64,000 nt of DNA. It comes from a bacterium. GTDB taxonomy: Bacteria; Zixibacteria; MSB-5A5; GN15; FEB-12. The notes beneath the pieces are model-generated. The model ran no database searches. It had not been told where the DNA came from and saw only the letters and a program-made list of their open reading frames with translations. How positions within the stretch are numbered: position 1 is the first letter of the stretch; each line of letters opens with the position of its first letter. Of the stretch, positions 24,910-32,931 are shown one piece after another. The stretch lies in NCBI GenBank assembly GCA_016708025.1, contig JADJGQ010000001.1, positions 372,001 through 436,000 on the forward strand, in the 5' to 3' direction. The translations under genes were made by a program, and so were the position numbers.

Positions 24910-26580
24910 TTATGCCGGGACCAGTTCGGTCTCGGCCAGGGGGAAGGTGATGCTGATAGTGGAGCCCTGATTTTCCATCGACTCTACTACCAGCTTCCCG
25001 CCGTGATTTTCAATTATCCGCTTACAGACGACCAATCCAAATCCATGGCCCAGTTTTTTGGTGGTGAAGCGTTCCTGGAACGCGCGTTTCAGCAGTTCCG
25101 GAGGGAAGCCGCAACCGGTATCGCGAATCGCGACCGCAAACTGCGTGTCACTGGTGGCCGATAATTCAACGGTGATCTCTTTTTTGGGACGATCGACCAT
25201 GGCATCGGCAGCGTTATTAAACAGGTTGTAGAGCAATTGCTGCATCTGTGTGGAGTCAGCCTCGAAAGGGAGATGCAGGTCGGTGCCGCTCACCTTGATC
25301 TGGACACCCTGGAAGCGCTTCTGCGGTCGCAGGTAGTCGATCACCTCACTCATCAGCTTGCCGAATGACATGACTGTCTTCTCTGAAGAGATCGGCGTGA
25401 GGTCCATCAGATTGGCGGTAAAGACCTTGATCTTCTCGATCGTCCCGGACATGGCGCTGACATATTTCCCAAGATCCTGGACATTTCCTTTTTTCAGATG
25501 GAAATCAAGCAACTGCAGGTTACCGGCAACCACTCCCAGGAAGTTATTCAATTCATGGCCGATCTCGGCGGACATCTGCCCGCGGGTGGCGATCTTTTCC
25601 AGTCGAACTGTCTCGTCCTGCAGCTCTTTCAGGCCCGAATATGCTTTCTGCGTTTCTTCGAGCAGCGCCTGGTTCTCCAGGGTGATGGCGAGCTGACCCG
25701 CCGTAATGGTGAGAAATTTGAGGTCTGCGTCGCGTAGCTGGATGATCGGCTCGTTTGGACCGAGAGCAAACCATCCGAAGAGTTCGCCATTGCGGGTGAT
25801 CGGGACGATGATCATCTGATCGGTATCAGATGCCCAGCCTGGACGAACCAATGTTTGCAGTTCCGGCTGTGGATCAGCCAGATAAAGCGGGTGATTCTCC
25901 GCGCTATCGATGAGCAGAGGATACTGCAGGTTTTTTGCTCCGCCTTTCTGGACCGCCTGTTGGATCGGGGCATCGGAATGGCGATCTCGTGATTCCACTC
26001 CGTCGACGATCGAAACCGTGGCACAGGCCTCGTTCTCTTTATCATGGAAAGTCGCCGAGCCTTTGGCGATATGCAGGTTCATCAGGATGAACTTGAGCGA
26101 GGAGGTAACCAACGAGGCGCGGTCGTTGGTGGCAAACAACATCTGATTCAGATCGGAGAGTTTAGTCAACTCGGTGGTGGAGGTTTTCTCCGCAGCGGCG
26201 GCTTTGATCTTGAGACCGTTGCGGACAGCCTGGCGGATCTCCGTCAGCTCGAACGGTTTCATGATGTAGTCGAATGCACCTTGCTTGATCGCGTCTTTGG
26301 CAGAGTTGAGATTCGCGTAGCCGGTCATGAAGATGACGCCCAGATCGGGTTGTCTGTCGCGGGCAAGCTTGACCAATTCGATGCCGGTCATACCGGGCAT
26401 CCGGATATCGGTCACCAGCAGATCCAGCTCTTCGCTCTGCACGATGGCGAGCGCTTCGTCACCGGTCATGGCGGTGATGATATCATAATCTTCGTCCTCC
26501 AGCGCGTCACGCACGAGAGAGACGACGATTGATTCATCGTCGACTACCAGGATCCTGCTTCTGTTTACGTTCGGGCTCAT
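24910..26580 (-). CDS. hybrid receiver / GAF / histidine kinase
   Basis: A 556-residue cytoplasmic signalling protein and last gene of a five-gene operon. Residues 8-122 are a receiver with acidic pocket DD14-15, phospho-acceptor D58 and Lys in MKPF. About 150-305 is a GAF-like sensor region. HisKA follows with H342 in EIGHELNNFLG, and HATPase_c has LFNNAADAM, DTGCGFPPE and GHGFGLVVCKRI. An N-terminal receiver ahead of a kinase suggests it takes phosphate from an upstream kinase and tunes its own kinase. There is no output DNA-binding domain. The start overlaps the preceding receiver gene by four bases. Confidence 0.87.
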   Translation of the reverse strand: MSPNVNRSRILVVDDESIVVSLVRDALEDEDYDIITAMTGDEALAIVQSEELDLLVTDIRMPGMTGIELVKLARDRQPDLGVIFMTGYANLNSAKDAIKQGAFDYIMKPFELTEIRQAVRNGLKIKAAAAEKTSTTELTKLSDLNQMLFATNDRASLVTSSLKFILMNLHIAKGSATFHDKENEACATVSIVDGVESRDRHSDAPIQQAVQKGGAKNLQYPLLIDSAENHPLYLADPQPELQTLVRPGWASDTDQMIIVPITRNGELFGWFALGPNEPIIQLRDADLKFLTITAGQLAITLENQALLEETQKAYSGLKELQDETVRLEKIATRGQMSAEIGHELNNFLGVVAGNLQLLDFHLKKGNVQDLGKYVSAMSGTIEKIKVFTANLMDLTPISSEKTVMSFGKLMSEVIDYLRPQKRFQGVQIKVSGTDLHLPFEADSTQMQQLLYNLFNNAADAMVDRPKKEITVELSATSDTQFAVAIRDTGCGFPPELLKRAFQERFTTKKLGHGFGLVVCKRIIENHGGKLVVESMENQGSTISITFPLAETELVPA

Positions 26581-26945
26581 ACTTTCTGCAAAGAGGCGCA
26601 GACCGTGGACAAGACCTCACGGAGTTGGTCGAGGTCAAACGGTTTGCGCAGGATATATGGCACGCCTGCTTCGGACACCTGGTCGGCCAGATTGTCCGGA
26701 AGCGAATCTGTCATGATGAACTTGAGTTTCGGGAGTTGGCGACTGATCTCGGTGTAGATCTGGAATCCGTTTTTCTTGGGGATATGAAGGTCGCAGATAC
26801 AGATGTCGTAACTCCCCTGGACCGCCATCCGGATGCCGTCATCGGATTCCGCGGCGCAGTCGACAAAGTGGCCGGCATCGGCCAAAAAGTCGGCCAACAG
26901 GTCGCGAATAACCTGCGAATCATCAATCACCAGGATTCTGGCCAT
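26577..26945 (-). CDS. stand-alone response-regulator receiver
   Basis: A 122-residue single-domain receiver with no output region. Acidic pair DD8-9, phospho-acceptor Asp near 51 in ICICDLHIPKKNG, Thr in FIMTDS and Lys in LRKPF are all present, so it should be phosphorylatable. It likely acts as a phosphate shuttle or sink within the operon's relay, CheY/Spo0F-like. It is coupled by a 4-base overlap to the hybrid kinase downstream and nine bases from the other receiver upstream. Confidence 0.87.
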   Translation of the reverse strand: MARILVIDDSQVIRDLLADFLADAGHFVDCAAESDDGIRMAVQGSYDICICDLHIPKKNGFQIYTEISRQLPKLKFIMTDSLPDNLADQVSEAGVPYILRKPFDLDQLREVLSTVCASLQKV

Positions 26946-26954
26946 TCGTCACTC

Positions 26955-27323
26955 TCACGAACTAAGCGCGGTGTTCACGGTTTGCAGCAATTCTTTGATG
27001 CTGAACGGCTTGGATAAAAAGGCACAAGCGCCGTTGTGAACTGACTGGCTTACTGTCGCCAGACTAGAATATCCAGAGATGACCACGACCTTGGCTCCCG
27101 GATAAGTGTCGCGGGCGAATTTCACGACTTCTTCTCCCGGAATGCGTGGCATCCGAAGGTCCGTAATGACGAGGTCGTAGGGACGACTCTTGAGTTTTTC
27201 GATCGCCTCATCTCCATCACAAGCGACCGTAACCTGATAATCCTCCAGCACTTCCGAAAGGAAGTCGCGGATGATCTCTTCGTCGTCAACCACTAGAATA
27301 GTATGCTTGTCGTCTGCACTCAT
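26955..27323 (-). CDS. stand-alone response-regulator receiver
   Basis: A second 122-residue receiver, clearly distinct in sequence from its neighbour. It has DDEE at 13-16, phospho-acceptor Asp near 54 in LVITDLRMP, Ser in VVISGYSS and Lys in LSKPF. No DNA-binding or enzymatic output domain. It follows the sensor kinase by 20 bases and is its most likely first phosphate acceptor. Two different single receivers in series are less common than a receiver with an output domain. Confidence 0.87.
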   Translation of the reverse strand: MSADDKHTILVVDDEEIIRDFLSEVLEDYQVTVACDGDEAIEKLKSRPYDLVITDLRMPRIPGEEVVKFARDTYPGAKVVVISGYSSLATVSQSVHNGACAFLSKPFSIKELLQTVNTALSS

Positions 27324-27343
27324 CGGATCTGTACCGTCACGTC

Positions 27344-29014
27344 CTATTGTCCGAAACTGTATTTTGCTTCCTTCCTGTTATCGGTATCAGCATCCGGTTT
27401 CTGCACAGGGAGAACGATGGTAAATGTTGAGCCGACCCCAACCTCTGACTGGACAGTGATTTCGCCGCCATGCTCCTTGATAATTCCGTAGCTGACCGAC
27501 AGCCCCAGGCCGGTCCCTTTACCGATCTCCTTGGTCGTGAAGAACGGCTCGAATATCTTCTTGAGATGCTCGTCTTTGATCCCGTGACCAAAGTCCTTAA
27601 AGGTCAACTCTACTGCGCCACCGAATTCGCCCAGGGCCGGACTATACCGCGACTGGATCCGGATCTTTGATCCCTGCGCTGATGCATGCATGGCGTTGAT
27701 GATCAGGTTGGTGAAGACCTGCTGCAACTGCCCGATATTCCCCTGAATGTGCGGGAGCTTCGCATCCAACTGCACTTCCAATTCGATCTGACTCAAATGC
27801 AGCTGGTGAGCAACAAATGAAAGCGTCTCTTCGACCGCCTTGTTGACATCAACATCGTCAAAGTCGACAGTCCGCGAAGAGCGCGAGAATTTCAGCAGGT
27901 TCTGGACGATGGTCTTGCAGCGACGGGCCTGCGTCTCAATATCCGAGACGTAGCGGATATAGCTCTGTATCTCGCGGGCGGTGGTCTTTTCCGGAATGTT
28001 CTTATTCAACTTTTCCAGAGTGAACTGGGCATAGCCGAGAATACCGCCCAGCGGGTTATTTAACTCATGCGCCACGCCGGCGGCCAATTGACCGATCGCG
28101 CTCATTTTCTCCGACTGGATGAGCTGCGCCTGGGCCTCTTCGAGCTGCAGGGTTCGCTCGACGATCTTCTCTTCGAGATTGCGATTGTATTGTTCAACCT
28201 CGTCGCGCGACTGCTTCAACGATTCAATCATGCGATTGAACGTATCCGCCAGGTGGCCGATCTCGTCGCGTTGCGTAATACTGACGCGCTGGGACAGATC
28301 TCCCTTGGAGACCTGATCGGTGACATCGACCAACACGCGCAAGGGCTTGGTGATGGCGCCGACGATGAAGGCCAGCATCACAATCGCTCCCAGCATGATG
28401 ACCAGGGTAAAGAGGTACGACGCGATCTTGGCTTCAAAGATCGCCTGGTTCACCTTGTCGAGCGAAAGACCGAGTTCGATATGCCCGATCACTTCTCTGA
28501 CCGTGGCTGCATCGCCGGTACCATCGAGGCCGCCGGTGATACCGAGATTTTCGCGATTGTAGGCCTGCTTATACGTGACGACCGGCATACAAAGGACGAG
28601 GAACTCTGCTCCGTCTTTTCCGGAGTCTTTGCGTGTGAAAGTAGAGTCAGGCGATTGGGCGTGCTCTTCTTTGCGTACCGCACCTGTGGCCAGACTGGTA
28701 TCGCCAATAGATGCCAGCACCAGGCCATCGTTGTTGGAAACAACCACAAACTTGACGGCTTCGAATTGCGCCGGTGTTTTGAGCTGCTCTTCAAGATCGT
28801 ATCTATTCTCGAATAGTACGCCGCTCTCTGCATTGATCGCCAGCATGCGGATCATGGTGCGGCCGCTGGCCTCCAGTTCCTGGAGGTAACCGGCAGACTG
28901 CTGCTTGATCAGATAGCCCGAAATAAGAAGCAAGCTGATCGCGATCATGGCCGAGATCGGCAGGACGAATTTCATCCTGAGGCTGCTACGGAAAAGTCTT
29001 CCAAGGAAGCTCAT
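27344..29014 (-). CDS. membrane sensor histidine kinase with HAMP domain
   Basis: A 556-residue kinase. Transmembrane helix one is at about 15-36, a periplasmic sensor region of ~160 residues follows (37-197), helix two is at 198-221, HAMP from ~222 to 272, a coiled segment to 300, HisKA with H316 in GVAHELNNPLGG, and HATPase_c with NLIINAMHA, DFGHGIKDE and GKGTGLGLSVSYGII. The periplasmic region is of a size seen for double-helix or Cache-type sensors but has no motif I can name. Its ATG overlaps the stop of the upstream binding-protein gene (ATGA), suggesting that the secreted binding protein presents the ligand to this kinase. Confidence 0.88.
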   Translation of the reverse strand: MSFLGRLFRSSLRMKFVLPISAMIAISLLLISGYLIKQQSAGYLQELEASGRTMIRMLAINAESGVLFENRYDLEEQLKTPAQFEAVKFVVVSNNDGLVLASIGDTSLATGAVRKEEHAQSPDSTFTRKDSGKDGAEFLVLCMPVVTYKQAYNRENLGITGGLDGTGDAATVREVIGHIELGLSLDKVNQAIFEAKIASYLFTLVIMLGAIVMLAFIVGAITKPLRVLVDVTDQVSKGDLSQRVSITQRDEIGHLADTFNRMIESLKQSRDEVEQYNRNLEEKIVERTLQLEEAQAQLIQSEKMSAIGQLAAGVAHELNNPLGGILGYAQFTLEKLNKNIPEKTTAREIQSYIRYVSDIETQARRCKTIVQNLLKFSRSSRTVDFDDVDVNKAVEETLSFVAHQLHLSQIELEVQLDAKLPHIQGNIGQLQQVFTNLIINAMHASAQGSKIRIQSRYSPALGEFGGAVELTFKDFGHGIKDEHLKKIFEPFFTTKEIGKGTGLGLSVSYGIIKEHGGEITVQSEVGVGSTFTIVLPVQKPDADTDNRKEAKYSFGQ

Positions 29015-29961
29015 CGATAGACCTCCTTGGCGACCGAGACCAGGTCATTGGGAATGACCACGTTGATATGCTGGGCTGTCTTCTCGTTATAGTGGAACCA
29101 GATGATATCCGGGGTAGTGACGCTGATATTGTCGGCGTGGGCACCGCGGAGGATCTGGCTGGCGATTTCGCCGGCCTGGCGGCCGACCGCCTTATAATCG
29201 AAGTCGAGAGCAAACAGCGCCCCTGATTCCACGACATTACGCGAAAAACCCATCAACGGTATACCGCGACGGAGCGCATTTATCAGGATGAATTTGGTCG
29301 ATTGCGGGCTGAACAAATTTGCATCGGCCAGCGACCAGATCCCCTGCACAGTTCGAGCGAGTGAATCAAATGCCGCCGGAAGTTCTTTTTCGTTCGAGAC
29401 TCGGATCGCGATAAGTTCCAGGTTCAGGTTTTTGGCAACCTGTTTCGCCTGGGGGATAAGTGATTCGGTATTGTCAGTATAGAGGACGCCGATAGCCTTC
29501 AGGTTCGGCACGATCATCTTGAAATATTCAAACTGCGTTTTTGGCGGAATGCTGAGTGACGCGCCGGTGATGTTGCCGCCAGGACGGTTAAACGACTCGA
29601 CAAAGCCGGAGACGATCGGGTACATCACCGAAGAAAAGACGATCGGGATATCCTTGAAGTTCTTCTTGGCGAATTCAGTCGCCGATGTGCCGGTGGTGAG
29701 GATCAGGTCTGGTTTGAGGGCACGGATCGAGTCGGTGGCGCCGGGTTCTTTCGCGGAAGGGAAGGAGACTAGAAATTCGGAGAAGGTAGCTTGTGCGCAT
29801 GCGCCTTTTATCACGCTCTTCGCACCGCTGACACTCCGTTGGGTGGAGGTCAAGGTGTCGGTAGTAATGATAGCGACCTTTTGCGCAAACACCGGCAGGT
29901 GTAAGCACACGCTACCGAGAATGATTGCGCCAAAAAGCAGACGCCGCATGCATGAAGCCAT
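29011..29961 (-). CDS. ABC-type periplasmic substrate-binding protein (TrpX/YkwB-like), no transporter partner
   Basis: A 316-residue secreted protein of the ABC_sub_bind family (two lobes; family ligands often aromatic amino acids). The signal peptide ends near VFAQ. Family features are LTTGTSATEFAKKNF, IPIVFSSVMYPIVSGFV, FNRPGGNITGAS and LFALDFDYKAVGRQAGEIA. ATG 29961 is used; a GTG one codon upstream is possible and no strong ribosome-binding site is visible for either. No permease or ATPase gene is adjacent. It begins an operon with a sensor kinase and three receivers, so a sensing rather than transport role is inferred. A 10-base inverted repeat lies in its leader. Confidence 0.82.
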   Translation of the reverse strand: MASCMRRLLFGAIILGSVCLHLPVFAQKVAIITTDTLTSTQRSVSGAKSVIKGACAQATFSEFLVSFPSAKEPGATDSIRALKPDLILTTGTSATEFAKKNFKDIPIVFSSVMYPIVSGFVESFNRPGGNITGASLSIPPKTQFEYFKMIVPNLKAIGVLYTDNTESLIPQAKQVAKNLNLELIAIRVSNEKELPAAFDSLARTVQGIWSLADANLFSPQSTKFILINALRRGIPLMGFSRNVVESGALFALDFDYKAVGRQAGEIASQILRGAHADNISVTTPDIIWFHYNEKTAQHINVVIPNDLVSVAKEVYR

Positions 29962-29997
29962 CACTGCAGGATTCTTTCTGCCTCGTTATCCGTAACT

Positions 29998-30032
29998 TCC
30001 TCTGGCAACGAAGGATAGGTGGTGCCAGAGGA
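29998..30032 (-). repeat. perfect 10-bp inverted repeat in the leader of the signalling operon
   Basis: TCCTCTGGCA (29998-30007) and TGCCAGAGGA (30023-30032) are exact inverted copies with a 15-base spacer, about 36 bases upstream of the binding-protein start codon. No U-run follows on the minus strand. It could be a leader hairpin or a transcription-factor dyad. No good promoter was found for either divergent gene in 30033-30243. Confidence 0.65.
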
Positions 30033-30243
30033 GTGGTCGTTGCACGTACTGTTCCATTATCGGGCTACTGTCCGAAAACTTAACGGTGGCAACTGCTTTC
30101 TGCCGACAATCTTAGCTTTGAGGTGGTCAAGTTTTTGGCGGCTGTTCCGATACTAAGCAGCAGAATCTAAATCTCTCGACGGAACCATATTTAATGACGA
30201 GCAGATGCACATCATCAAGAAGGGCAGTACAGGGAGGTATGTT

Positions 30244-32916
30244 GTGAGTACTCGGCTGCAGTGCAGACGCGTTCTTCTCCTGCTTCTTGCCGCGGTGATC
30301 CTCTATGGCGTACCGGCGATCGCCGGTGTGACCGGGAAGATCTCCGGCGTAGTTACAGATGCCGAGTCAGAAGAACCGATCGTGGGGGCTACCGTACGAG
30401 TCGTCGGGACCGATCTCGTTGCGACCACCGATGATGAAGGGGAATACTTCATTATCAACGTCCCAAGCGGTAAATACAACCTCTCCGTTACCCACGTCGG
30501 GTTCGAACTGGTTACCAAGAAGGAAGTCCGCGTCCTGCTCGACTTGACCACACCGGTCGATTTCAGCGTCCGCCAAATGGCGGTCCAACTGAATAACGAG
30601 ATGGTGGTCTATGCCGAAGAGCCGCCGATCCAGAAAGATCTTACCTCGTCAAAGATCATTTTCACGTCGGATCGTTTGAAGAACATCCCGAATATCGTGA
30701 CTGTCCAATCCGTCCTGAGCAATTATCCGGGTGTCCTGATGGACAAAAACAACGAGATGCACGTACGCGGTGGCCGATCCGGCCAGGTGGCGTACTTCTA
30801 TGATGGTTTCTCCATTATGGATCCGTTTGTCTCGGCTCCGGGGATGCGCATACTGCCGTCGGCATTGGAAGAGCTGTCCTTGACCTCGGGTGGTTTCACC
30901 GCCGAGTATGGAGACGCGCTGTCGGGAGTAGTTTCCGCCGTCACGCCTGAGGGGAATTCCGAATATCGTGGTAAAATGCGCCTCTATCAGGGGGCGACTC
31001 ATTCATATGATGTGTACACCGGTGAGTGGAGCGGGCTTGAGTTTATCAAGAATCGGGCCGCGGCATTTTCTTTCGGCGGACCGATCCCCGGTCTGGATAG
31101 CCGAAAGTACACCTTCTTCTCGGCCGGTGAGTATATGCGGGACAACAGCGAACTTCCACATAATATGACCATATCATATGTGGGGCTGGCCAAGGTTGCC
31201 ATTCAACCGATCCCGAAACTCAAATTGCTGGCCAACATCAAGTACAACGAGTCGTACGGCGACACGTACGAACATCGCGATGTCAATAACCGGTCCTACG
31301 ACTTCAATCTGGATGGACTGCCGTCATTTGAGAAGCAGTCGTATTTGGTCGGTCTGTCGGGCAACTGGAATTTGACGGACCGTTCGATCCTGTCCGGATC
31401 GTTCAGCCGTTTCCTGACCAATACAATAGTGGCGCCCCGTCATTTGATGGATACCCACTGGTCGGCCTGGCCGGGATACTCGGAAGATTCCAACGGGGTA
31501 TACGATGGAACGATCCATCTTCACAATTATCTGAATAACCCGGACTACAACAACCCGATGGAAGCGATCGGCTTCACGACTGGAACAGATTTCAATCCGG
31601 TTTATCGCTGGCGGGAAGCGATCTCCAATTCGATGTCCTTGAGCTACCTGAGTCAGATCACCAAGACCAACCAGTTCAAGCTGGGTCTGGATCTGACCAA
31701 GTACGATATCGATTGGGATCAGAAGCAGTTCTACAATTCCAACCCATACGGCGAAACATACGCCTCCAAGCCGACTTATCTTTCGGCGTATTTCCAGGAT
31801 AAACTGGAGTACGAGGACTTTGTCGTGAATATGGGTATTCGCTACGACTACCATAACGCGGACATTTCCTACAATTATACGCCTGATGAGCTGACGGCGA
31901 GTTATCGCGAAGCGAAGTCGGTCAGCCGGGTTTCTCCGCGACTGGGCGTTTCGTTCCCGATCAGCGATCGATCGGTGATGCACTTCAACTACGGAACCTA
32001 TTTCCAGACGCCTCGCTATACCTATCTCTACACGAATTTGCAGGGTGATCTGTCGACCGGCTACCCGTTGTTGGGGAATCCTGACCTGGCTCCGGAACAG
32101 ACCACAGCTTATGAATTGGGTCTGGATCATATGATCAATGACGGTCTCCGTGTTGACCTGACCGCCTATTATAAGGACATTAAGGATCTGGTGACGACGC
32201 GGGAAGCGCTGCAGTATGCGGGACGGACTGTCACCAAGTTCGACAACGATGACTATGGATCGGTGAAGGGGTTTGATGTCGCTCTGGAGAAGCTCTCGAT
32301 GGGCGGCTATGTCAGCGGTTCGATCTCCTATTCCTACATGATCGCCATGGGGAATGGTTCGAGCGCGATGGACCCCTACTATACCTATCTGACCTCCAAT
32401 GAAGATACGCTGGCGCCGATCAGCGAATATCGTCTCGATTTCGATCAGCGTCATACGCTGACAACGGTACTCGATTTCCGGGTGCCTGCTGATTGGAAAG
32501 GGAAGGTCTTCGGGTTGAGTATACCGGGGAATTGGGGAATCAATATGGTCGGCTACTATGGTTCCGGACTCCCTTATACCAAGACCGACTCGCTGGGTAA
32601 CCGCTTTGGTGAGCGGAACGAGGGAAGTCTGCCGTCGAATTATAGTGTCGACATGCGTTTCAACAAGGACTTCGAAATCGGGTCCAAGAAGAACCTGTTG
32701 TCGTTCTTCATTGAGGTGGACAACCTGTTCAATAAGAAGAATATCCTCAATGTCTACGCGCATACGGGCCTGCCGGATGACGACAATCGCCGCTATACCG
32801 GCGGTTTGTCGACCAACCAGCAGGAACTGGCGCGTCTTGATCGCCTCTATGATAATGATCCACAGAATTACGGACCACCCCGGACTGTCCGTACCGGATT
32901 GGAGTTCGGCTTCTAG
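30244..32916 (+). CDS. TonB-dependent outer-membrane receptor
   Basis: An approximately 890-residue outer-membrane transporter. After a signal peptide ending near AIAG comes a carboxypeptidase-regulatory-like beta-sandwich (GKISGVVTDAESEEPIVGA onward, ~80 residues), then a plug with the RGGRSGQVAYFYDG region, and a long beta-barrel ending in an aromatic residue (FGF). The GTG at 30244 is preferred because AGGGAGG lies six bases upstream; an in-frame ATG at 30205 has no such site and adds 13 polar residues. It is followed after 15 bases by a secreted protein and then a PorV-like barrel, so it probably belongs to an uptake or export module. The substrate cannot be told. Confidence 0.87.
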   Translation: MSTRLQCRRVLLLLLAAVILYGVPAIAGVTGKISGVVTDAESEEPIVGATVRVVGTDLVATTDDEGEYFIINVPSGKYNLSVTHVGFELVTKKEVRVLLDLTTPVDFSVRQMAVQLNNEMVVYAEEPPIQKDLTSSKIIFTSDRLKNIPNIVTVQSVLSNYPGVLMDKNNEMHVRGGRSGQVAYFYDGFSIMDPFVSAPGMRILPSALEELSLTSGGFTAEYGDALSGVVSAVTPEGNSEYRGKMRLYQGATHSYDVYTGEWSGLEFIKNRAAAFSFGGPIPGLDSRKYTFFSAGEYMRDNSELPHNMTISYVGLAKVAIQPIPKLKLLANIKYNESYGDTYEHRDVNNRSYDFNLDGLPSFEKQSYLVGLSGNWNLTDRSILSGSFSRFLTNTIVAPRHLMDTHWSAWPGYSEDSNGVYDGTIHLHNYLNNPDYNNPMEAIGFTTGTDFNPVYRWREAISNSMSLSYLSQITKTNQFKLGLDLTKYDIDWDQKQFYNSNPYGETYASKPTYLSAYFQDKLEYEDFVVNMGIRYDYHNADISYNYTPDELTASYREAKSVSRVSPRLGVSFPISDRSVMHFNYGTYFQTPRYTYLYTNLQGDLSTGYPLLGNPDLAPEQTTAYELGLDHMINDGLRVDLTAYYKDIKDLVTTREALQYAGRTVTKFDNDDYGSVKGFDVALEKLSMGGYVSGSISYSYMIAMGNGSSAMDPYYTYLTSNEDTLAPISEYRLDFDQRHTLTTVLDFRVPADWKGKVFGLSIPGNWGINMVGYYGSGLPYTKTDSLGNRFGERNEGSLPSNYSVDMRFNKDFEIGSKKNLLSFFIEVDNLFNKKNILNVYAHTGLPDDDNRRYTGGLSTNQQELARLDRLYDNDPQNYGPPRTVRTGLEFGF

Positions 32917-32931
32917 GCCGGAGAGTGAAGC

